64,000 nucleotides of DNA, taken from contig JANFOG010000009.1 of assembly GCA_024336345.1 (NCBI GenBank), forward strand, positions 62,001 to 126,000, in the 5' to 3' direction. The DNA is from Mariannaea sp. PMI_226 (taxonomy: Eukaryota; Ascomycota; Sordariomycetes; Hypocreales; Nectriaceae). The notes beneath the pieces were generated by a model. It had not been told where the DNA came from and did not search any database. It was given only the letters and a program-made list of their open reading frames with translations. Within the stretch, counting starts at the first letter, position 1. Each line of letters starts with the position of its first letter. A program made the translations under genes and the position numbers. This document shows positions 12,949 through 23,799 of the stretch, piece by piece.

Positions 12949-15713
12949 TCAAGCCATGGCAGCAGCAGAGCGACGCTGGCTCTGACCTCCGGTTCTTCTT
13001 TGAGTGCCTGGGCGTGCGAGCGTGTATTTGGCAAAGGCTCTGGCCAGAGCCTTCTTGCAGCTGACTTTCTGACTACCCACAAAGCTTTCAACTGTTACTG
13101 CAATGGCGCGGTCAATGTCCTGAGATGAGCAATATTCGGAAAGACGCATTCGACAAAAGGCCTCACTGATGCGGATGATTGCCTCAAGATGACGGACCTA
13201 TGGTTATACACAATTAGTACATTGCTGCTTAGACTTACACAATGAACATTTAAATTCAGTAACTAAAAAATCACATACCGTAATGGGATAGGCTCCTGTA
13301 GCTAGAGACTCTCGTCTCATGTCGGCAAAGAGCCTTGCAATTTTGTCCTCATCGATATGGTACAGCTTCGGGCTGCATCGCTCGCGAGCATACAGAATGT
13401 ACTTCCGTAGCAACTCCTGGGGAATCTCGCCCTGTTTAGAGGTGGCTGTACCTTGCGTCTCAGGGAGCATTGAATCATGTTCGACCTGCATGGAATCTTG
13501 TGCAGCTTGACTCTGAGGGTGACTCCGGCTGTGAGATCCCACGATGAAGCGGGCGAGTCGCTCGTCTTCAGCTGGCTCCACAGTGTCTCGAACCACGCAT
13601 AGAATGTCAAAACGTGACAGGATAGGCTCTGTCAGCTCGACATTGGAGGAAAAGGGGATTGTAGAGTTGTATCGGCCACCGATGGGGTTGGCTGCAGCAA
13701 TTACACCGCAACGGGCCTGTAGCGTCGTCACGATACCGGCCTTGGAAATGGAAATGGTCTGCTGTTCCATGGCCTCGTGGATTGATGTTCGATCCTGGTC
13801 GTTCATCTTGTCGAACTCATCAATCAAGCAGGTTCCACGGTCGGCAAGCACCAAGGCGCCTCCTTCTAGGGTCCATTCGCTTGTCAGGGGGTCTCGACGG
13901 ACACTAGCCGTAAGACCAACGGCACTGGCTCCCTGACCAGTTGCGAAAACAGCTCGATGAGCCGTCTTCTCGACGTATTTGAGCACTTGGGATTTAGCGG
14001 TACCTGGGTCGCCGAGGAGTAGCACGTTAATGTCGCCACGCAGATGGAGCATACCCTTGGCTGTCTTGGCCACTCCACCGAATAATGAAAGAGCTACGGC
14101 TGTTTTGATATCTGTGTGTCCGTAAATACTGGGGGCTATCGAATTGATAATCTTGTCGACAATATTGGGGTCTCGAGAGAGCTTGCGGATCTCATGCTCG
14201 TCCTCTTCAGTCAAACGGAAACCAGCAAGCTGGTCATGAGTCTTGACAACGTTGTTGGCCTCCAGAATCGTGGCAAACACAGGAAAACCATTGCGGTTGT
14301 TGAGCTGAGCGTCATAGTTATTTCGATATATTCCCGTCACCTCAATCTCCTCACCAGGTTTAGCTTTGTCGATGAGATCCCACAGCAGAATAACTTCGCG
14401 ATGTCGAGGCAAACGGCCGGCGGGAACAGTGCCAGGCGACTCTTGAAGCGTAAGCTTTTGATAGTTGCGGTAGACGGTCTTCTCTGAATTGAGGGTGAAG
14501 GGACCCCTAGACTGACAACTCTGGCAATATGAGATCTTGACTTCCACATTTGATTCCTGCTGGAACGGACCCAGGGTTACGCCGCACTTCGTACAATCAA
14601 ACTTGACATATTTGAGCTGAGGAAAGACACCAGATCGTCGAGTCACGACACCGCTGACACGCACCAAGCAGTTGAGGTGAGACTGCCGTAGCTGTCGGAG
14701 TGTATAGTGAACGGGCAGATCGAAGATTCGTACGTGAATCTCGGAGTGAATGCGCTCGTAGTCAGGATAGTGCAGAAGGACGACATCCATGGCAACGTCA
14801 TCAAATAGCTTGAGCATCTCGGCGGGAGCGTTCGCAAGAAAGTAAGCAAGAATGGCCTTACTTTCAGACAAGTGCTCATAAGAGACCTCCAGAGACTCGG
14901 CATTGATCTCACCGAGGGTTCGGATACGGTTTCCGTAGACGGAAGAACCAGAGGCGTCAGTATATGAGGTTAAGAAAGCCTTAAACTCTCGCTTGACAGT
15001 TCTCTGGACCGAACCCTGAGACACCCACTCTGTCAAGCTCGCGGCCTTGACGTCGCCCAGGGCCTCCAACGACAACTCCTCGGCCATAATATCAGTCTCC
15101 ATCAAGTCATCAGGATCTTCATCATAGGCATGGCGGCGACGTCGCGGCTGGGCGGTTAAGTCGATATCGCCCTCGTCATCCTCTCCGGGAAGAAATGCGG
15201 CCGGAATGCGCTGCCTCCGGGCAACTTCTCGATCCCTCCTATTCAACTGAGCTTCTAACTGCCGCCGGGAAGCCATATCCATATCGGCGTAGTCGCCTTC
15301 ATCATCAATGTCGATGCCCTCGTATGCGTCACCCTCCCGATCCCGGTAATCGGCTTCAAAGCCCTCGCGGAACAGGTCAACATCATCTTCTGCCATTTCA
15401 TCAATGTCGTCAATGTCATCTTGGATTGCGGCTTCCTCCTCAATGTCGTCATCGTCGTCGCCGCCATGGGAGATATTGAACTCGGCAGGGGGGGAAGAGG
15501 GCATCATGGGCGGACTAGAGCCCGGGCCGACAGAAGATGGAGCACCCTCACCACCACGCGTCCGCTTGCGACTTGACCGAGGGGCGGACCGGCGGTTGGC
15601 GGACTCGCCATGGTCTCTCAACGGGGAGGAACTGGTAGCGGTCAGAAACAAGAAAGGGGGTTGAGGGGGTTGTTGCGCGAATGCATCAGTGAACAGGATG
15701 AGCCATACCTCAT
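12949..15713 (-). CDS. mcm2: DNA replication licensing factor MCM2
   Basis: Minus-strand exons are 15713-15709, 15631-13279 and 13197-12949, giving 868 residues, the same length as budding yeast Mcm2. MCM2 is one of six AAA+ subunits of the MCM2-7 helicase that licenses and unwinds origins in the nucleus. The N terminus is acidic and includes a histone H3-H4 binding-like segment (about 88-112) with two spaced tyrosines (ADYR and DAYEG). A CxxC..CxxC zinc finger lies near 344-372, Walker A GDPGTAKS near 542, Walker B LIDEFDKM near 603, and the arginine finger SRFD follows. LTEPILSRFDILCVVRD is typical of MCM2 rather than MCM4. The first coding exon is only five bases (ATGAG); splicing gives MSSSPLRDHG. 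The longer frame up to 15957 is rejected because it runs into promoter elements. Confidence 0.96.
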
Positions 15714-16611
15714 GATTAGCCTTCACTCCAGACGCAATCAACACCAAAAATACGGTGTGCGGAGGGTTCGATATGAAGAAGGAGCAGGGAATTGGTATAA
15801 GGGACACCCAGGTCGCTGGGGTGAACGACTTTGGAGGGGTTGTGCAGGAGGATTGTTGAAATTGAAAGGTGTGAAATGCGGGATGAAGGCCCAAGTGGAG
15901 GGAGAGTGGAGGCCGTTGGCAGGTGAGTGAAGCACTTTCGCGTCTAGGTCGCGACATGGACGCGTAAAGTGACGAGGCTAATCTTGTTTCGATTCACGCG
16001 TAAAGTGGTTTATGGCAACCTCGTAAGTTGATTGGAGACGAGGCAGAGGCACGGACAGTAGGTCATAGCTAAGGCCAGCTACGGAGGCTTGTGGAGCATG
16101 CAACAAGCAATGTATTCAAGGGCATACGATCTTGCTTGGATACCTCGAAATCAAAACTTGTAACAAAGAAAATTCGAGTTGACAAGTGCTATCGTAAGAC
16201 TGGGGTAGATGTCGAGTCAATTGTAAAGGACGCTCGAAAACACATAATTTTTTTCTTTTCCGCGTCTTCCTATCTGAGCTTCTTCATATCAAGTAGTAAT
16301 ACTAACAATTTTAATACCGTCACTAGGCGACCTGGCAGAGCAAATCAGAGCCTTGTATCACAAGCAATGACAAAATGCGAGCAGCACCATTGCTACCCAA
16401 ACTTCGCTATAAGTTGCTCGCGTTATTATGTCAGCTTACCTTACCTGTCATGTCGCATCGCGACTCACCCTCCCCAATAGTTTCCCTGCTCTCATCATCC
16501 GTCATTTTTCCCATTACATCCATCCATCTGAACCCAACAGCGCTCTTCCATCGCTAACTTTCTCTTCTCCCGCTGTCCACCCACGTAGCAATTAAATCCT
16601 ATCTTTCCAAT
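15714..16611. promoter_or_regulatory. bidirectional promoter between MCM2 and UBR7-like gene
   Basis: About 900 bp separates the divergent start codons. The MCM2-proximal half carries twin MluI cell-cycle boxes. The UBR7-proximal half is pyrimidine-rich (16400-16600), as expected for a leader. No gene is supported within it. Confidence 0.6.
15960..16007. promoter_or_regulatory. two MluI cell-cycle boxes (MBF-type sites)
   Basis: The 12-mer ACGCGTAAAGTG occurs at 15960-15971 and again at 15996-16007, exactly 36 bp apart. A related inverted element, CACTTTCGCGT, lies at 15933-15943. ACGCGT is the binding core of the fungal MBF (Mbp1/Res-type) factor that drives G1/S genes, and MCM genes are classic targets. 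The boxes lie about 247-294 bp upstream of the spliced MCM2 start. Confidence 0.75.
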
Positions 16612-18410
16612 ATGTCGGCGGACGCTGCGGCCTCAGTGCCTGCTCCCGATGGAGAACAGCCAGCCCACCTAGGTCGTTCGCGCAAGGACAGCTTCTCTGC
16701 TCAGTCACATACCTCTGAGGACTCCCAAACCGCAGCAGAGTAAGACCCGATGGCTATGTCAATCAGAAACTCTGACCAATAACTCTGACTATTTCTAGAT
16801 TCATCCGCAGCCAGGAACTTCTCGAGGCTGATGCTCGCGAAGCTCTCCCATACGTACGTTGGCTCCAGCCGAGTCTTATGTAGCCAATCCTCTTGCTAAC
16901 ATTTTCCTAGAGCATTGAGAATTGCACCAAAATTCTCGGACCTTTGCGACAATCCGTTTTCGCTTGTCTGACCTGCAATCCCGCCCCAACGAAACCTGGT
17001 GATAATTGGACACCGGCTGGGGTCTGCTATGCCTGCTCTGTCCAGTGTCATGGTGAGCACACGCTCGTGGAAATCTTCCAGAAACGAAACTTTACATGCG
17101 ACTGCGGCACCACGCGCCTCCCTGCCACAAGCCCATGCACCTTGCGCATCAACAATGAGACCAACATCCGCGGTGGAGTGCACTCTGAGGAGCCTGATGT
17201 TAACAACAAGTATAACCACAACTTCCGTAATCGATTCTGTGGTTGTGAGTGCGACTATGATCCTTTCCAACAAAAGGGTACCATGTTCCAGTGCCTTGGT
17301 TTGGGCACGCAGGAAACTGGGGGCTGTGGTGAGGATTGGTATCACCCGGGCTGCCTGGTGGGGATGGGGCCCAACTGGTTTGAGAAGATGGAAAAGAAGC
17401 AACCAAGCGTCGCTCAGAGGCCCGCGAATAAAAAAGCCCAACTGGCTACTATCACAGAGGGAAACGAAAGCGATCGTGCGCCCAGTGAGAAACCTACAGA
17501 CGAAAAGGTAGACGAGGCAGCTGATGCCGAAGAGGAGGAAGAAGAAGAAGACGTTCCCATGCCCCCAGGATTCCCTGAGGAAGAAGACTTTGAGGGTTTC
17601 CTCTGTTATAAGTGTGTTGAAGCTAATCCTTGGATCAAACGTTACGCTGGTACCTCTGGATTCCTACCTGCAGTGTTTCTCCACCAGGCCACGTCTTCTG
17701 ATAAAGTCCAGCCAGTTGATGGGATAGAGGCAACTGAGTCTTCATCACGAAAGCGTAAAGCGGAAGATGAGGGTGAGAGCGATGCAAACTCCGAAACCAA
17801 GCGTTTCAAGAGCGAGACGGAGGGGGGGGGCACAAATGGCACCAATGGAGCGGTGGCGGCTGCTGATCCTTTGGAGGAGAAGTCCTCCGGGGAAGCAGAC
17901 ACCAACCTTGGGTGTAAATTGCAAAACTTGCCCCTCACTCCAAAAGGCCAATTCTCTCTCTTTTTCAAGGAAGATTTCCGTGACAAGTTCTGCCGCTGCT
18001 CATCCTGCTCCCTCAAGTTGAACAGTCACCCCCAGCTCCTTGAAGAGGAAGAGGTCTACGAGCCCCCAATGTCTGAGGACGGCGCTTCGCAGCACGGTGG
18101 CTCAACCAATGGCTCCGGTAGTCTGCTTGAGCGTGGTGAGAGTGCACTGCGTAATGTTGACCGCGTCCGTGCTATTGAAGGCGTGATGGCTTACAATCAC
18201 CTCAAGGAGCGTCTCAAACCTTTCTTTCAGCAATTTGCCGAAAGCGGAAAGGCTGTTGGTGCAGAGGACATCAAGGCATACTTCGCCAAATTGCGCGGTG
18301 ACGAGCAGGGTATCAAGGCAGCGGGTGAGGCGGCAGCCTCATCATCCAAGGATAGAGAAGCAGAGGGTGATGGCGAGGGTGATAATAGACGTGAGCAGAG
18401 CGGTTATTAG
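16612..18410 (+). CDS. UBR7/mlo2-type UBR-box and PHD-finger protein
   Basis: Three exons: 16612-16739, 16799-16853 and 16911-18410, giving 560 residues. A UBR-box zinc finger (about 75-135; CLTC, CYACSVQCHGEH, CDCG) is followed by a PHD-like finger starting near residue 168 (FCGCECDYD). In that finger, the GCGEDWYHPGCL half near 195-211 is separated from the last cysteine pair (CYKC, near 287) by an acidic, disordered insert. A third Cys-containing segment (FCRCSSC) lies near 420. This layout matches animal UBR7 and fission yeast Mlo2, putative E3 ubiquitin ligases of the N-recognin superfamily; UBR7 acts on chromatin. It shares the upstream region with MCM2. The biochemical activity in fungi is inferred from the family. 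Confidence 0.9.
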
Positions 18411-19142
18411 TCAACTGATCGATGAATCACAGGGTCAGGGGGGCGGATCTAGAAACGAAAAGATGGGAAATGAGGAACATTGTAATATTTTGAACTGTAC
18501 TATCAATGACAAGGGCTAAAGAGCGGCACAATATCACGTCGATATCACATCGATACATCACAGGGCAGGACGAATCGTCTGTATTTTCATGGGACGTCTA
18601 CTTTTACTTGCCGGGTATGAGAGAAGTGACACCCCCAACACGAAAATTGCATCCCTCAGGTTAGCCAGACGTGTTATTTGCGTTGATTGAAACTATAGGC
18701 AACTCATCATGCGGGTTAACAGAGTCTGCCAATGTTCCGGCAGGGTAACATGTCAGGCTGTCTTTCACTTCATTGCCGCGCGCGTTGACCTTAGGATTGC
18801 GACGAGGCTTTCCCTTTAGAAAATTCGTTCATTACGACAAGAAAAATATGCAACTTTTAGTCGTAAGAAGATTGGTCAAGTCTGGCATTCTCCATAGCAG
18901 AGTGTCCAATCCTATTGTCTTCATCCACCCAAAAAAGAAAGGGTAATAAGACGAGTATCCCTTCGAGATAGTCTTAATACAACAAAAAAAAATTGTCCCG
19001 CGCCAACCATTCCCTACGCCCTTCTTCACTCTTCTAGGTAATTGTTACATCTTGGGTATCGCTGAAATCAAACACGTAGTCCCATGCCACGTAAACCTGA
19101 TCTCTGACTCTCTGCCCAGCAGAAAGTCGGAAGAGCCAAAAA
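18411..19142. other. convergent intergenic region
   Basis: This lies between the 3' ends of the UBR7-like gene (+) and the Q-rich protein gene (-). I see no supportable gene and only short frames. Confidence 0.6.
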
Positions 19143-20447
19143 TCACTGGCCTGTCGAGCCCGTACTTGACGCTGCGCTTGACGGTCGTGGAGGTAAAACA
19201 GGAATACTGTGGCTAGATGTCGAGTCTTCTCGCTGCATAGGGATACCGCCCATCATTCCCAATGACATACCCATTCCTCCCATGCCCATGCCTGGCAGCG
19301 GGCCTTGATGACCGCCACCATCACTGTCTTCCGCTTGGCTGTCAAGCTGCTCTTGCGCTGCCTTAAGATCCAATTCTCGTAGGCGCTCCTTCTCGGCGGG
19401 GTCGATAATGTCATCGTCGTCGCTCCAAAACGGGTCGTCATCTTCAAGTTCAGGCATAGCCATTCGTTTCCAAAACCGTAGCTCCTGTTTTATAGCCTTC
19501 TCCTCGACACGGCGATCCCAGCGCTCCTCATCCTCGTCATATTTGCGCCGAAACTCGCGCAGGTGATCATTAGCCGTTCCAGCATGAGCCTGCATCTTCC
19601 AAATCTGTTCGCGCAGTTTTGCATTCTCGTCGCGAGCGTCGGCGAGCTGCTTACGGTAGGAACGGTGCCAGGCGGCGACATCGGTGACGTGCTTTGTCTT
19701 GTATTCATGGAACTGGCGCAGCATGACGGCTAGGGCGTTTGCATATTGGGATAGCATAGAGGCATTTGCGTCTCGGCTATATTTTGCTTTCTCGAGAGAT
19801 TCGGTGAGGAGGGAGACAAGGGCGTCGAGATTCTGGTCTTGGCCTGCAGATGGGAAACGGTGAGCTCAGGTAACATTTCTCAAGCAGTCAACGAGACTGA
19901 GAAACGTACCATTGAGGTCCTCAGAAGCGCTGTCAATCATTTGTTCATTGTTCAAGTTGCGTCCTCTCGCACGATTTCTTACGCGGCCAAGCCCGTTCAC
20001 AATATCTTCGGTGACGCGACGGTTCTCAGCGAGCTGGCGGCTGAGCTCTTCGACCATGCCGTAAATGTAGTTGAGCTCAGCCTGGTGGCCAGCAGGAGTA
20101 GGCATGGGAATGCCCGTGACCATGTTCGCACCGTTCATACCGTTCATAATGTTTGCGTGTTGCTGCTGCTGCTGCTGTTGGTGATGATGCTGGGGTTGTA
20201 GGTTTGAGTAGAATAAGTTGCTGGCTCCTTGCTGCTGTTGTTGCTGTTGCTGTTGCTGCTGCTGCTGCGCGTGTGTTTGTAATAAGCTACCAATACTACC
20301 GCCTCCGCCTCCGCCGCCGTTACTGGTACTACTACGGCTGTTGCTGTGATGCTGAGACGAAAGCTGGTGGTGCTGTCTCGGAGGTGGAGGGGATGGAGAC
20401 GCCGACGGGGATGGGTCGTGGGGGTTTGGAGGCGCTGGAAAGTTCAT
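19143..20447 (-). CDS. Q-rich coiled-coil protein of unknown function
   Basis: Two exons on the minus strand, 20447-19910 and 19843-19143, joined by a 66-bp intron, give 412 residues. The N terminus is Pro/Ser/Gly-rich with two polyglutamine/His tracts (about 60-95). Then comes a conserved-looking helical region from about 110 to 330: YIYGMVEELSRQLAENRR, then heptad-rich segments with many Glu/Lys/Arg, predicted coiled coil. The tail is acidic then Gly/Met- and Ser-rich. I do not recognise a named domain. The composition suggests a nuclear or scaffold protein in fungi, but that is inference. The start is the only ATG that opens the frame upstream of the polyQ segment. Confidence 0.8.
20158..20280 (-). 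repeat. CAG/CAA repeats encoding polyglutamine
   Basis: Two tracts of CTG/TTG triplets on the plus strand (about 20159-20182 and 20230-20270) read as CAG/CAA on the coding strand and make two polyQ runs in the Q-rich protein. They are slippage-prone and likely variable between strains. Confidence 0.85.
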
Positions 20448-21120
20448 GTCTCGCTGTCTTGGGTTGTCGCTAGGCTTAGTTGACTAGATGGTGTCTTTCT
20501 TGTCCTGGGCTAGCTCCAGGTTAGCCTGGTGGAGTTCTGCATTTATGAGTATCGTAGATATCTCTGTACCGGGGCCTCTCAGCCTCACGCCAACTGCCTC
20601 ATTTCTATGAACAGCACATAGCAACCTGGCTCAACCCATGGAACGGTAGCGAAAACTCCCATACGCGTTTCTAATGTAATTAACATAGGCGGATATCTTC
20701 TCCAATTCAGTCACTACATATGCAATCATGCACAAGGATAAGGTAAAATAGACAAAACTGCGAACTCATACGTCAATTCCTACTTTTGCGTGTCGTACTC
20801 CTATCCCTGAACCCCCAAAATCTTTTTCTTTTTCTTTATCACATCATAGACTTGCTTTCCGACTTTTTTTTTTCATGCATGCGCTTCGAGAGCTACCGTT
20901 GCTTCATGGGATATATACACTCGCTTGTATGCGAAAAGAGAAAAAAAACGCCTCAGTAAGATAATAATAAAACGTAAACAGTATCATATCATGTGCGTCG
21001 TAAAATCGTTGTCAATAATTCACCCATTCGTCGTATCGTGAGGCGGGGAAGACAATGAGAAACAATCCTATCATTTGCAAACTTGTTGCTTTGGACTGTG
21101 CCCTTCTTCCCCTTGTGCTT
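20448..21120. other. intergenic region between two minus-strand genes
   Basis: This holds the promoter and leader of the Q-rich protein gene and the 3' UTR of the caspase-like gene. It contains AT-rich tracts around 20820-21010. No gene is supported. Confidence 0.6.
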
Positions 21121-23799
21121 CTAGGTCGTGTCAATCTCCATCCTATCACTGGGTGTCTTAGCCACAATGATAGACACCTCATCTGGGTGTGAGGTCTCGC
21201 TCCCTGGTGCAGGAGCTGTAGGCTCTTTTGGAGGTGAGCCTGCTAGTGCAATTCCGTTCACGGACTGGCCTCCCATCCCATTACCGGGACACAATCGATA
21301 CTCACCATCTCCCTTCGGTTCAATAATACCCTCTTCCAGCGCCCATTTCGCAAGAAGCCTGTCGACACCCAGTCGCAAACTATCGCCTTTCTCCATATGT
21401 CGCCCGACATGCTCGGTCCACTCATCCCAGGATGTTGGTCCTTCAAAGACACTTTGACAGTCTGGTTTAGGGCATGCAGAACGTTGAGGAGGCCATCGGC
21501 GTTGCACAAGACAGGATTGCTGTAATTCCTTTACATGTGCTTCCCACTCGGCTTGGAGCTTTGTGTCACCCTTTGTCATGGCTCTCTTCACTTGGAAAGG
21601 TGCATGCATGCGGCGCAAATGTTGTGTGAAGAGATCTTTCCGGTTGAACTCATTTCCTCTCCCTTCTCCTGAGCTCTGTGGACATTCAGAGCAACGGTAG
21701 TATTGTAGACAGAGATGCTGCGAAGCAAGATGGCGCTTCCATTCGTTTTTAGACCCGAATGTACTTGTACACCCAGCAAATGCAAACGCACAGGGAAAAG
21801 GCCGGGTATGTGCTGCGGCAATGTGCTTCCGAAGGGATGAAGAATCTTTGAAAGGAGCGTGGCTACAATGATTACATCGCGTGTCTTGTTTCGGGAGGGC
21901 CCGCCGAGGGGCCTTTCCTCTTGCAGTAGCCGGCTGAATCTTTAAACCCATCGAAATCATGAAATTGTCAGTGCCAGGCTCATTTGTTGCATGGGAATTG
22001 CCAATCTCGTCAGGCCTTACCTCGGGAAGGCTATCTGGCAAAATGGTCCGAGGTCGACCAACCCCTTTGGATGCCTCATCACTCCGATGCCCAATGTGGC
22101 TCAGAGCTTTTAACTGCTCTGCTGCCTCCTGCATCTCCGCAGAGTCCTCAACTTCATCTTTAGGTTTGGCATGTGCGACTGCTCCAGCGTTGACGCTCGT
22201 GAATTGGCTGGTGGCAGGACCAGAGGAAGGACTGGTTTGAGGGGCAAAATCTTGTCGCTCAACTGTGACCGGGCCGTCCCTTGACGTGCTGGGCCTAAAG
22301 ATAAGTTCGTTGGTGTCCACATCTCGACGTATTCGAGTAGGTGTACCAACGGCATGTTCTCGGGCCTCTAAAAGGATCCTGCCATCCTCCACTTCCTTCG
22401 CTGAAGGCTTGATCCCTGAGGCGCCAACCATCTTCTGATAAAGGTGAATCATGTTGTGGGAGCTTATATATCCCAGGAAACAACAAACCTTGTCGTGCTG
22501 CACCACATTCCAAATTGAGTGAGGCATAGAAATCAGGAGCATTGTGGGTGGTCCCAGGAACATACCCTCGACAGCAATCTTGGCTCCCAGGGGTGGCGTG
22601 TTTTGCAACCATTGGGTAAAATAAGACATGTCAGAGCTTGCGTCGCCAACGAAGGTGGTACAAACAAGGATTCGAGGCTCATCAAATCTCAAATCAACAA
22701 CAGACTCAGGGTCAATTAGCTGGTCCTCGCGATCTCTGGTTCCCTGTGTTTCTCCATCTACACCATTTGCCATACCTGCTTCTGTTCGGGCTGCTAGAGG
22801 TGCAAGAGTTAGGCTCTGGCCCTTTCCAGGCGTGAGAGTGAAGAATATTGGAGGTTGAGATGTTGGTGCCGGATTCGGGGCACTGCCATTGGCAATCCGA
22901 AGTGCCTGAGCGTGTTGTTGCTGCTTTTGTGAAACAACCTCATCGTATAGTCGCTGGGCACTAAAGGGCCTTCCAGATGCTAATTTGCGCAATGCTTCCA
23001 CCAGATTTGAGGTGAATGAGCGCTCCGAGCTATCTGACAGACGATCTGTGGTATAAGCAGCAATTCCCTGCTTCAATCCATGGCTACCGGCCGTCGGTAG
23101 ATCGGGGGCTGAACAGGTATCGAGCAGCAGGAGAATATCGGACTGGGCATCTTCAAACAAACAGCGAACGCCATCCCATTTGAGTTTAGTAGCATCTTCA
23201 CGAGCATTGCTGTGGAAAGGTGGTCAGTTTGGGAGTAAAAGGCAAAGCATGCCAACGTACCACGCCCAGTATAGTTGTCCATCAGATCCGACAAAACCAT
23301 GGCCAGCGTAGTAAATGATGAGGAGATGATTTGGACGAGCATTTTCAAGAAAAGAAGCCATTTGCACTCCTAGCTTGATGCTTGGATTGGCAACAGTAGG
23401 AATGTGCCATTGCTCAGTCCGAAAGCCATACTGCTTTTGGAAGACTTGATCCAATTCTACAAGATCCTTATCGACTGTCTCGTCCTCAGCCCATCTCAGC
23501 AGTAAAACAGAGACATCCGTATGGGGGACTCGTTCCGTCTGGCGCTGAATGAGCATCGCAGCATCCTGGAGGTGTCGGGCAAAGGACTCAAAATCATGGC
23601 GTTCGGCTAAAGGGGCGTCCTGCACTGGATAATGTTGCTGAGGCTATCAAAAGTAGAGTTAGCATATAGGGTGATTGAATTCTGGTCAGATTGAGGATAG
23701 AAGGCTGACCGATTCGTGAGGGTAGTGGGCAGGCTGAAGCTTGGAGGTGGCCGCATTGACCTTCGGAGCCAGCTTCCGCTTTTTGCTGGAGGGTTCCAT
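21121..23799 (-). CDS. caspase-fold (C14-like) protein with C-terminal C2H2 zinc fingers
   Basis: Minus-strand exons 23799-23710, 23643-23261 and 23209-21121 join in frame to 853 residues. The N terminus has a basic nuclear-localisation-like motif (MEPSSKKRKLAPK). Residues about 40-270 show a caspase-like p20 fold: a hydrophobic strand ending in YYAGHGF (His145) and a second ending in LLLLDTCSAP (Cys190), the expected His-Cys dyad. A long disordered linker follows. From about 600 to 720 there are several C2H2 fingers (CNHCSHAPF..H..H; CAFAFAGCTSTF..H..H; CSECP..H..H), and one more lies near 734-760 (CPKPDCQSVF..H..H). This suggests a nuclear, DNA- or RNA-binding caspase-homologue. Catalytic activity and targets are unknown. 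The exon 1 donor (GTCAGC) is weak, so the exact N terminus is less sure. Confidence 0.85.

Noticed and set aside
12949..15713. First reading of the minus-strand helicase as MCM4
   Set aside because: The LTEPILSRFDILCVVRD region and the histone-binding-like N terminus match MCM2.
15714..15957. Upstream extension of the MCM2 frame to an ATG at 15957
   Set aside because: The extra 80-odd residues are not MCM-like, the ATG lies three bases from a MluI cell-cycle box, and splicing at 15709/15631 gives a better N terminus.
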